The position numbers were made by a program, and so were the translations under genes. Source: Ruminococcus sp. UBA946 (GTDB lineage: Bacteria > Bacillota > Clostridia > Oscillospirales > Ruminococcaceae). From it: DNA of 23,321 nucleotides. The notes beneath the pieces were generated by a model. That model was not told the origin of the DNA and did no database searches. It saw only the letters and a program-made list of their open reading frames with translations. Position 1 is the stretch's first letter; the number at the start of each line of letters is the position of its first letter. Location of the stretch: positions 1 to 23,321 of the forward strand of contig DBCY01000173.1 of the NCBI GenBank assembly GCA_002293295.1, in the 5' to 3' direction. Shown here one piece after another: positions 6,458-15,200 of the stretch.

Positions 6458-7867
6458 ATGTGCCGGAATAAATTATATTATGTTATAAGACCAGGCGATA
6501 CACTTCACAGGATTGCACAGAATTTCGATACGACGACAGCCAGTATAATAGAGGAAAACCCCCGTATAAACCCGAATAACCTCACCGTAGGTACTACAAT
6601 CGGTATTTGTCCGGGAGACAATTACGGTATGCAGGGTATAGTAAGCTCCGTGAATACCGGCGGAGGCTGGCGGGGACCGTCCGTATGCCTCAACAAAGTG
6701 TCGTACACGGTGCGGCAGGGAGATTCATTACATAGGATAGCACAGAATTTTGATACGACGGTGTCTGACATTCTTGCGTATAACCCCCGTATTAATCCGA
6801 ATAATCTGAGCGTGGGTACTGTAATTGAGATTTGCCCGGGCGGAAGCTATAATCTGGGGAATATAATAGGTTCGGTAATTACCGGGAACGGCGGACGGAA
6901 TAATAATACTTCTTCCTGCCGGAACAAACAGTTCTATACCGTAAGAACGGGCGATACGCTTTACAGGATAGCCCGGTATTTTGATACGACAGTTCCTGAA
7001 ATACTGGCTGAAAATCCGCGTTTGAATCCGCGTAATCTGACCGCCGGAACAACTATCGGCATTTGTCCGGGGAACGGGTATAATAATCCGAATACGGGAG
7101 GTTCGTTAGTAGGCGGTGCGGTAACATGCCGGAACAGAATGTCCTATACGGTAAGACAGGGGGACACCCTCCACCGGATTGCTCAGTATTTCGGAACGAC
7201 GGTTCCCGATATAATTGCTGTAAATCCGCGTTTGAACCCGCGTAATCTCTCTGTAGGAACGACTATAACCATTTGTCCCGGCGACGGCTATAATATTCAG
7301 AACCCCGGCAATGCTCCGGTTATATATGACAACAACCGCGCCGAGCTGACCGATGAAATGCGTCACGCATGGATGCAGCAGGCTTACTGGACCCGGCTTC
7401 TTCTTGTAAGCGTTGCGGGAAATCTGAACGACCAGGAAGAGGCGGCAAAACGCCTTATGCAAAGCCCTTACAATATAATGGATATTTTTGATAATTATTA
7501 CAATAAGCTTGTAACCGTTGCAATCGAACGGCTTTTAACGGAATTCCTTGAAGCGGGCGCTGAATATATCGCTGCGGTTAATGACGGAAGAACTGCCGAT
7601 GCCGAAAACATCAGGAGAAAATGGTATATAACGGCATCCCTGACGGCAAAGGCTTTTGCCGCTCTTAACCCGAACTACAGCGAACAGACGCTTCAGAATA
7701 TGCTCAACCGGCTTATTGACCTTACCGCCGAGGAAATCAGACTGCGGATAGCAGGCGATTATACCGGGGAAATTGAAGCCTTCAACAGGGTTGAAAGGCA
7801 GGCTACCGAAATAGCCGATTACTTCACCGAAGGAATTGTGAGGCAGTTCCCTCAAAGATTCAGGTAA
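6458..7867 (+). CDS. four-LysM-repeat protein with conserved C-terminal domain, probable spore-associated protein
   Basis: This 469-residue protein has no signal peptide. Four LysM modules (about residues 6-51, 81-126, 158-203 and 228-273) share the V-R-GDTLHRIA core and the N-P-R-NP-NL--GT-I-IC ending; LysM binds N-acetylglucosamine polymers such as peptidoglycan or cortex. Each module is bracketed by cysteines exactly 49 residues apart: 2/51, 77/126, 154/203 and 224/273. Gly/Asn-rich linkers join them. The C-terminal 180 residues are helical, with a WMQQAYWTRLL helix, a conserved RRKWY segment and the ending GIVRQFPQRF. From memory this domain recurs in uncharacterised Firmicutes proteins. 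Absence of a secretion signal plus LysM resembles coat proteins such as SafA, so mother-cell expression is inferred. GGGAGG lies 8 nt before the ATG. A strong terminator follows. Confidence 0.87.
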   Translation: MCRNKLYYVIRPGDTLHRIAQNFDTTTASIIEENPRINPNNLTVGTTIGICPGDNYGMQGIVSSVNTGGGWRGPSVCLNKVSYTVRQGDSLHRIAQNFDTTVSDILAYNPRINPNNLSVGTVIEICPGGSYNLGNIIGSVITGNGGRNNNTSSCRNKQFYTVRTGDTLYRIARYFDTTVPEILAENPRLNPRNLTAGTTIGICPGNGYNNPNTGGSLVGGAVTCRNRMSYTVRQGDTLHRIAQYFGTTVPDIIAVNPRLNPRNLSVGTTITICPGDGYNIQNPGNAPVIYDNNRAELTDEMRHAWMQQAYWTRLLLVSVAGNLNDQEEAAKRLMQSPYNIMDIFDNYYNKLVTVAIERLLTEFLEAGAEYIAAVNDGRTADAENIRRKWYITASLTAKAFAALNPNYSEQTLQNMLNRLIDLTAEEIRLRIAGDYTGEIEAFNRVERQATEIADYFTEGIVRQFPQRFR

Positions 7868-7920
7868 TTTAACACAGTTAAAATATGTAATTTATGTAAA
7901 TTATTGTAAAATACTAACAA

Positions 7921-7957
7921 AACCGTATTTCATTTTTATGAAATACGGTTATTTTTT
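7921..7957 (+). terminator. strong Rho-independent terminator after the LysM gene
   Basis: A perfect 13-bp stem (7921-7933 with 7938-7950) closes a TTTT loop and is followed by ATTTTTT. It separates the LysM gene from the rpoBC promoter 20 nt further on. Confidence 0.93.
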
Positions 7958-7976
7958 AAAAATATTGCCAAAACCA

Positions 7977-8005
7977 TTGACAAGGACAAGAGTATATGAT
8001 ATAAT
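7977..8005 (+). promoter_or_regulatory. consensus SigA promoter of the rpoBC unit
   Basis: TTGACA (7977-7982), exactly 17 nt, then TATAAT (8000-8005). The inferred start near 8012 gives a leader of about 410 nt before the rpoB ATG. Confidence 0.85.
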
Positions 8006-8017
8006 GATATACTGTAT

Positions 8018-8050
8018 CGTAATGTAATTTTACGGGGTTTCCCGTATTTT
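8018..8050 (+). promoter_or_regulatory. promoter-proximal terminator/antiterminator-like hairpins (candidate attenuator)
   Basis: TACGGG (8031-8036) and CCCGTA (8041-8046) form a six-pair hairpin followed by TTTTATTA, the form of an intrinsic terminator, only about 20 nt after the predicted transcript start. An overlapping alternative pairs CGTAA (8018-8022) with TTACG (8030-8034) and would block the terminator arm. Function is inferred from structure alone. Confidence 0.5.
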
Positions 8051-8424
8051 ATTATATTAGTATATCACAACTTTAAACAAATTGCAATAGGAAATTTTAT
8101 TTTTTCTGTAGATTTTTGTCAGATATAAATGTTTTATCATCCGCACGCAGTACGTTATGGGAACAAACCTTTAAAAAATAAATATTTTTCTTGAATGGTG
8201 GACCTTTTCATTTAAGAAAGTCTTTTACAGCGATGCCAAAAAGGCTGGTTTATACAGCCGGCAAGTAAAGTTCATTAACTTCAGATTTGTCTCGGATTTG
8301 AAGTTAATGAGGTGGCGCTATCTGCGGACAGCGCCCGCTGCGCGCGCGCAGCGGAAATCCGTTTAACTTTTTAAACGAATCGTTTTAAAGTTAAACGACT
8401 ATACAAAAGGAGGAACCCCCGTTT
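8051..8424 (+). promoter_or_regulatory. long structured 5' leader of rpoB
   Basis: No open frame of note is present in this stretch. Hairpins appear at 8201-8222 (imperfect), 8243-8259 (GGCTG/CAGCC), 8272-8310 (12 perfect pairs), 8314-8335 (GGCGCT/AGCGCC), 8335-8354 (a perfect 20-nt GC palindrome) and 8361-8396 (10 outer pairs plus AAACG/CGTTT). The sequences TTAACTT and AAGTTAA alternate at about 8276, 8301, 8363 and 8388, so the first and last long hairpins can also pair with each other. The ribosome binding site AAGGAGG follows at 8407-8413. No known leader class was recognised; an L10-type leader could not be confirmed and rplJ is absent. Confidence 0.6.
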
Positions 8425-11400
8425 ATGGTTAATGTGAAACCGGTGCAGCTGGGCAAAACAACCCGTATGAGTTTCGGTAAGATTAACGAAGCCCTTGAAA
8501 TGCCGAACCTTATCGAAGTGCAGAAAAATTCCTACAAGTGGTTTATGGAGGAAGGGCTTAAGGATGTTTTCCGTGATGTTGCGGCAATTACCGATTACAA
8601 CGGCAATTTAGTCCTTAATTTCGTTGATTACCGTATTGACCCGACCCCTAAGTATTCCGTGGCGGAATGCAAGGAAAGGGATGTCACCTATGCCGCCCCC
8701 CTGCGCGTTAAGGCTACCCTATGGAACAAGGAAACCGGCGATGTCAAGGAAAACGAAGTGTTTATGGGCGATTTCCCGCTTATGACCGAAAGCGGCACTT
8801 TCGTTATAAACGGAGCCGAACGCGTTATAGTTTCACAGTTGGTCCGTTCCCCCGGCGTTTATTATTCGTTTGAAAAGGACAAGACCGGCAAGGACTTGTT
8901 CAAAGCCACAGTGATTCCCAACAGGGGAGCCTGGCTTGAATATGAAATGGATTCAAACGATATAGTTTATGTAAGAATAGACAAAAACAGAAAAATCCCT
9001 CTGACTACCTTTATCCGTTCATTGGGTTTAGGTACAGACCCCGAAATAGAAGCCGTATTCGGCAATGACGAACGCATCAGCCAGACTGTCCTGCAGAAGG
9101 ACCCCACGAAAAACACCGAGGAAGCCCTTCTTGAAGTTTATAAGAAGCTGCGTCCCGGGGAGCCGCCTACCGTTGACAATGCTGTATCCCACCTTAATTC
9201 GCTGTTCTTTGATTCGAAAAGGTATGATTTATCCCGGTTCGGACGTTATAAATACAATAAAAAGCTGGGACTCAGCTCGCGTCTTTCGGGTCACCGCTTG
9301 TCGCGTCCCGTCGCCAATCCGCTGACAGGGGAAATCCTTGCCGAAGCGGACGAGCTTATAACTTATGAAAAAGCTGCGGAAATTGAACAGGCAGGCGTTT
9401 TTGAGGTTTTCGTAACTGTCGAGCATAAGGAGCTTAATACCTCCGCCGCCGGCGAAACCGGAAGCCGTTCGGAACGTCACGAGGTTAAGATTATCGGCAA
9501 CGGTATGGTTGACATCGCTCCGTACATCAGTTTTGACGCTTCCCGCTACGGCATAAACGAAAGGGTTTCGTTCAAGGTTCTTAAGGATATATTCGAATCG
9601 GCTTCCGACGACGCCGAAACCGAAGAAATGATTAAGGCAAGAGCCGACGAGCTTGTTCCGAAGCATATAACCCTTGATGATATATATGCGACGGTTTCCT
9701 ATTTTATTAACCTTTGCGAGGGAATCGGTTCGGTTGACGATATTGACCACCTTGGCAACCGGCGGATTCGCAGCGTAGGGGAGCTTTTGCAGAACCAGTT
9801 CAGAATCGGGTTTTCGCGCATGGAGCGCGTAATCCGCGAAAGAATGAATATACAGGCTCAGGACATGGATGTCATTACTCCGCAGGTTCTGATTAATATA
9901 CGTCCTATTACCGCCGCGATTAAGGAATTTTTCGGTTCGTCCCCGCTTTCGCAGTTCATGGACCAGACCAATCCGCTTTCCGAGCTTACCCATAAAAGAC
10001 GTCTTTCCGCTCTCGGTCCCGGCGGTCTTTCCCGTGACAGGGCAGGGTTTGAGGTACGTGACGTTCATTATTCGCACTACGGACGCATGTGTCCGATTGA
10101 GACGCCGGAGGGACCTAATATCGGGCTTATTTCTTACCTTGCCGCCTTTGCCCGCATAAACAAATACGGATTTATCGAAGCGCCTTACCTTAAGGTTGAC
10201 AAGGAAACCGGTATCGTTACAAATGAAATTGTTTATATGACAGCCGACGTCGAGGATAACTTCACCGTTGCCCAGGCAAACGAACCGCTTGACGAAATGG
10301 GCAGGTTTGCGCGTCCGATTGTAAAAAGCCGTTACCTTGACCAGATTCTCGAATGCGAGAGGGAACGCGTCGACTATATGGACGTATCCCCGAAAATGGT
10401 TGTTTCTATAGCCACGGCTATGATTCCCTTCCTTGAAAATGACGACGCAAACCGCGCGCTCATGGGTTCCAATATGCAAAAGCAGGCGGTTCCGCTCCTT
10501 AAAACGGAATCTCCGATTGTCGGAACCGGTATGGAATATAAAGCCGCAGTAGACTCCGGCGTATGCGTTATTTCCGATTATGACGGCGTTGTCGACAAGG
10601 TTTCCGCCGATGAAATTGTAATAAAGGAAGGCACGGGAGCTGTTCATCCCTATAAGCTTACTAAATTCAAGCGTTCAAACCAGGGCACCTGTATAAATCA
10701 GCGTCCAATCGTCGAAAAGGGCGAAAGGGTAAGTGTCGGTCAGGTGCTTGCCGACGGTCCCGCAACCCATAACGGTGAGATTTCAATCGGCAAGAACGCG
10801 CTCATAGGCTTTATGACCTGGGAAGGTTATAATTATGAGGACGCCGTTCTTCTTAACGAACGCGTCGTGCGGGACGATGTCTATACGTCAATTCATATCG
10901 AGGAATATGAAATTGAATCAAGGGACACTAAGCTCGGTCCCGAAGAAATCACCCGCGATATTCCCAACGTCGGCGACGACGCCTTAAAGGACCTTGACGA
11001 CCGCGGCATTATCCGCATCGGCGCCGAAGTCCGTTCGGGAGATATTCTCGTGGGAAAGGTCACTCCTAAAGGCGAAACCGAGCTTACCGCAGAGGAAAGG
11101 CTCCTTCGTGCGATTTTCGGTGAAAAGGCAAGGGAAGTCCGTGATAATTCCCTTAAGGTTCCTCACGGCGAGGCTGGGGTTATTGTCGACGTAAAAATAT
11201 TCACAAGGGAAAACTGCGACGAGCTTTCCCCCGGAGTTAATATGCTCGTCCGCTGTTATATCGCACAGAAACGAAAGATTTCGGTGGGCGATAAGATGGC
11301 GGGACGCCACGGAAACAAGGGCGTTGTTTCCCGAATCCTCAAATCGGAGGATATGCCCTTCCTGCCGGACGGCACTCCTCTTGATATTGTCCTTAATCCT

Positions 11401-12189
11401 CTCGGCGTTCCGTCCCGTATGAACATCGGTCAGGTTCTTGAGGTTCATCTGGGAATGGCTGCGAAAAAGCTTGACTGGAAAATCATGACGCCCGTCTTTG
11501 ACGGCGCTCACGAAACCGACATACGCGAATGCTTTAAGGAAGCCGAGCTGAGTGAGGACGGCAAAACCATACTTTATGACGGACGTACGGGAGAAGCCTT
11601 TGACAACCCCGTTACCGTGGGATATATGTATTACCTGAAGCTCCACCACCTTGTCGACGATAAAATCCATGCCCGTTCGGTAGGCCCGTATTCGCTTGTA
11701 ACGCAGCAGCCGCTCGGAGGCAAGGCGCAGTTCGGCGGTCAGCGTTTCGGCGAAATGGAGGTATGGGCTCTTGAAGCATACGGAGCGGCTTATACTTTAC
11801 AGGAAATCCTGACTGTAAAATCGGACGACACCGTAGGGCGCGTCAAGACTTACGAATCAATTGTCAAGGGTCAGAACGTGCCCAAACCGGGAATCCCCGA
11901 GTCGTTCAAGGTTCTCATTAAGGAACTTCAGTCCCTGGGTCTTGACGTCAGGGTTCTTGACGTGAACGAACAGGAAATTGACCTCAAGCAGTCGTTTGAC
12001 GACGACGACGATATTATTCCCCAGCCTGTTTCCGACGCGGAGGATATGGATGAAATCCTTCTTGAGGATGAACTTGACGCCAGTTTCACTACGGAGGATA
12101 TTGACGACTCCGACGACTTTGACGACGACTTTGAGGATTCTGATGATGATTCCGATGATGATTTGGCTTTTGATGATATAGAAGAATAA
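8425..12189 (+). CDS. rpoB: DNA-directed RNA polymerase subunit beta
   Basis: RpoB forms one pincer of the RNA polymerase core and most of the rifampicin pocket. The 1254-residue protein begins with the standard MSFGKINEALEMPNLIEVQ opening. The rifampicin region runs from GSSPLSQFMDQ (504-514) through HKRR (523-526) to SALG (528-531), with the wild-type-like Asp513, His523 and Ser528. The later KRKISVGDKMAGRHGNKG and GGKAQFGGQRFGEMEVWALEAYGA blocks are intact. The tail after about residue 1191 is a 63-residue extension with 35 Asp/Glu and no basic residue. Start: ATG at 8425, 11 nt after GGAGG. It is transcribed with rpoC, 62 nt downstream. The rplJ-rplL genes that usually precede rpoB are replaced by the LysM gene. 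Confidence 0.99.
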   Translation: MVNVKPVQLGKTTRMSFGKINEALEMPNLIEVQKNSYKWFMEEGLKDVFRDVAAITDYNGNLVLNFVDYRIDPTPKYSVAECKERDVTYAAPLRVKATLWNKETGDVKENEVFMGDFPLMTESGTFVINGAERVIVSQLVRSPGVYYSFEKDKTGKDLFKATVIPNRGAWLEYEMDSNDIVYVRIDKNRKIPLTTFIRSLGLGTDPEIEAVFGNDERISQTVLQKDPTKNTEEALLEVYKKLRPGEPPTVDNAVSHLNSLFFDSKRYDLSRFGRYKYNKKLGLSSRLSGHRLSRPVANPLTGEILAEADELITYEKAAEIEQAGVFEVFVTVEHKELNTSAAGETGSRSERHEVKIIGNGMVDIAPYISFDASRYGINERVSFKVLKDIFESASDDAETEEMIKARADELVPKHITLDDIYATVSYFINLCEGIGSVDDIDHLGNRRIRSVGELLQNQFRIGFSRMERVIRERMNIQAQDMDVITPQVLINIRPITAAIKEFFGSSPLSQFMDQTNPLSELTHKRRLSALGPGGLSRDRAGFEVRDVHYSHYGRMCPIETPEGPNIGLISYLAAFARINKYGFIEAPYLKVDKETGIVTNEIVYMTADVEDNFTVAQANEPLDEMGRFARPIVKSRYLDQILECERERVDYMDVSPKMVVSIATAMIPFLENDDANRALMGSNMQKQAVPLLKTESPIVGTGMEYKAAVDSGVCVISDYDGVVDKVSADEIVIKEGTGAVHPYKLTKFKRSNQGTCINQRPIVEKGERVSVGQVLADGPATHNGEISIGKNALIGFMTWEGYNYEDAVLLNERVVRDDVYTSIHIEEYEIESRDTKLGPEEITRDIPNVGDDALKDLDDRGIIRIGAEVRSGDILVGKVTPKGETELTAEERLLRAIFGEKAREVRDNSLKVPHGEAGVIVDVKIFTRENCDELSPGVNMLVRCYIAQKRKISVGDKMAGRHGNKGVVSRILKSEDMPFLPDGTPLDIVLNPLGVPSRMNIGQVLEVHLGMAAKKLDWKIMTPVFDGAHETDIRECFKEAELSEDGKTILYDGRTGEAFDNPVTVGYMYYLKLHHLVDDKIHARSVGPYSLVTQQPLGGKAQFGGQRFGEMEVWALEAYGAAYTLQEILTVKSDDTVGRVKTYESIVKGQNVPKPGIPESFKVLIKELQSLGLDVRVLDVNEQEIDLKQSFDDDDDIIPQPVSDAEDMDEILLEDELDASFTTEDIDDSDDFDDDFEDSDDDSDDDLAFDDIEE

Positions 12190-12251
12190 TTTTATAACTG
12201 CCGGAGTGTGTTCACACAGCACTTGCTCATAAAAAAAGGAGTGTTTATATA

Positions 12252-15200
12252 TTGGAATTCAATACGTTTGAATCTATTAAAATCGGTCTGGCGTCACCCG
12301 AACAGATTGAAGGCTGGTCACATGGCATCGTGGAACGGCCCGAAACAATAAACTACAGAACCCAGAAGCCCGAGCGGGACGGTCTGTTCTGCGAAAGGAT
12401 TTTCGGACCTGCCAAGGACTGGGAATGCCACTGCGGCAAGTATAAGAAAATACGTTTCAAGGGAAAGGTATGCGACCGTTGCGGCGTTGAGGTAACAAGG
12501 GCAAAGGTACGCCGCGAAAGGATGGGGCATATTGAGCTTGCGGCTCCTGTTTCCCATATCTGGTATTTTAAGGGTACTCCTTCAAGGATAGGTCAGGTTA
12601 TTGAGGTTTCTCAGAAGAGACTTGAGGAGGTTCTGTATTTCACTAAATATATCGTCGTTGACCCCGGCGATACCGAGCTGACTAAAAAACAGCTCCTTTC
12701 CGAAAAAGAATATTCCGATATGCGCGAAAAATACGAGGATGCCTTTGACGCCGAAATGGGCGCCGAGGCTGTCAAGGAGCTTCTTGACGAATACAGCCCC
12801 GACAGATACGACCAGCATATAATGAAACACCTTTCAGATTTTTCAAGGATTACAGGGTTGTCCGAGGAGGATATCAAGAATATCCTTAATAAGAGGCTGT
12901 ATATTATAATTGATAATGCGGGATGTGAAAACTGGAATATCGGAGATGTCGTCACACGTACCGTATACAGGGAAGAAATTCTGATTTATAACAGGAAAAA
13001 CCAGGAAAAGAAGCTTCCTGAAATCAAGGTTGTTACCGGTTCCTATTATATCGAACAGCTTTTTGACGATAGAATAGACGAAGCTAATAAAGATGGTTCA
13101 TTAAGTGAACTGGCGGATAAGTCGAAATGGGTTAATTGTCTTGTCTTCACCGCCGACGAGCTTAAAGCGGAGCTTGCCGAGCTTCCGCCGGGACAGAAAA
13201 AAATAAAGCTTTTAAAGCGTCTCGAGATTATTGAGGCTTTCAGGCTTTCAGGAAACAAACCCTCATGGATGATTATGGATATAGTTCCCGTCATTCCTCC
13301 CGATATCCGGCCTATGGTTATGCTTGACGGAGGCCGTTATGCCACCTCCGACCTGAATGACTTATACAGACGTGTTATTAACCGGAATAACCGGCTTAAA
13401 AAAATGCTGGAGCTTGAAGCTCCCGATATAATTATCCGCAATGAGAAGCGCATGCTTCAGGAAGCCGTTGACGCACTTATTGACAACGGACGGCACGGAC
13501 GGCCTGTAACAGGTCCGAATAACCGCGCGCTTAAATCGCTTTCGGATATGCTCAAGGGAAAGCAGGGGCGTTTCCGTCAGAATCTTTTGGGAAAACGAGT
13601 GGACTATTCGGGGCGTTCGGTTATCGTTGTCGGACCCGAGCTGAAAATGTACCAGTGCGGTCTGCCGAAGGAAATGGCGCTGGAGCTTTTCAAGCCCTTT
13701 GTAATGAAAAGGCTTGTTGACACCAAGATTGTAAACAATATAAAATCAGCCCGCAAGATGGTTGACAGAGCCCGAAACGAGGTCTGGGACGCGCTCGAAA
13801 ACGTAATTAAGGACCACCCCGTGCTTCTTAACCGCGCGCCGACGCTTCACCGTCTGGGTATTCAGGCGTTTGAACCGATTCTGGTCGAAGGACGCGCGCT
13901 TAAGCTCCACCCGCTTGTATGCACCGCTTACAACGCCGATTTTGACGGCGACCAGATGGCAGTTCACCTTCCGCTTTCAGCCGAAGCGCAGGCTGAGGCA
14001 AGATTCCTTATGCTTGCCGCAAATAACCTTTTGAAGCCGTCCGACGGACGCCCCGTTGCCGTTCCGTCTCAGGATATGCTCCTCGGCTCATATTACCTTA
14101 CCATGAAAAAAGAAGGCGAAAAGGGCGAGGGCAAGGTTTTCCGCGATATAAACGAGGCTCTCATGGCTTATCACCACGGCGACATTTCGATTCATGCCGC
14201 CGTAAGGGTTCGTATTTCCAAGGAAATCGGGGACAAAACAATCTCAAAAATTATCGACTGTACGGTAGGTCGCTTGATTTTCAATGAAAATATCCCGCAG
14301 AACCTCGGTTATGTAGACAGGACAAACTCCGACAAACAGTTTGACCTTGAGATTGATTTCCTTGTAAAAAGGGCTCAGCTCTCCGAAATTATTGAAAGGT
14401 GCATCCGTATTCACGGAACAGCCACCACCTCCGAGGTTCTCGATAAGGTTAAAGCCCTGGGCTTTAAATTTTCAACCAAAGCCGCCATAACAGTTGCCGT
14501 CTGCGACGCTGTCATTCCTCCCCAAAAGGAAGAAATTATAACGGCAGCCGACGAAAAAATCGAACAAATCAACAAACAGTACAAGCGCGGCTTTATATCA
14601 GCCCTTGAAAAGTCAAAGAGGTTCATTGAGGTCTGGAACAAGGCTACCGATGATGTTACCGCGGCTTTAAAGGATAACCTCGACCAGTACAACCCGATTT
14701 TTGTAATGGCTGACTCCGGCGCCAGGGGAAGTATCAACCAAATCAGACAGCTTGCGGGAATGCGCGGCCTTATTGCCAATACCTCGGGTTCTACCATCGA
14801 AATGCCCATCCGCGCCAATTACCGCGAAGGGCTTAACATTCTCGAATATTTCATTTCATCCCGAGGCGCAAGAAAAGGTCTTGCCGATACTGCCATCCGT
14901 ACCGCTGACTCAGGGTATCTTACAAGGCGTCTGGTTGATGTTTCGCAGGATGTAATTATCCGCGAGGAGGACTGCGGCACCGACGTCGGCATAGAAATCT
15001 ATACCATCAGAAACGGCAATGAAATGATTGAGCCTTTAAGAGAACGTCTTGTAGGGCGTTATCTCATTGAAGACCTTCGCGACCCCGTTACGGGCGACCT
15101 GATAATGAGCAGGAACAAGCTTATGAATGACCACGACGCTAAAAAGGTCGTTGACAGCGGAGTCGAAAAAATAAAAATACGTTCCGTCCTCAACTGCAAA

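Noticed and set aside
6458..7280. Repeated DNA in the LysM gene as a CRISPR-like or mobile repeat
   Set aside because: The periodicity is a coding one (about 50-residue LysM modules with diverged codons), not identical repeats with unique spacers. No CRISPR array was seen anywhere in the window.
8160..8270. L10-type ribosomal protein leader upstream of rpoB
   Set aside because: I could not match the expected kink-turn motif, and rplJ/rplL do not follow; left as an unknown leader.
9229..10647. Long 472-residue open frame on the minus strand inside rpoB
   Set aside because: It is entirely antisense to a highly conserved, codon-biased gene, has no ribosome binding site or recognisable domain, and is explained by rpoB codon usage.
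10984..11670. 228-residue open frame antisense to rpoB
   Set aside because: Shadow of the conserved beta-subunit frame; no family features.
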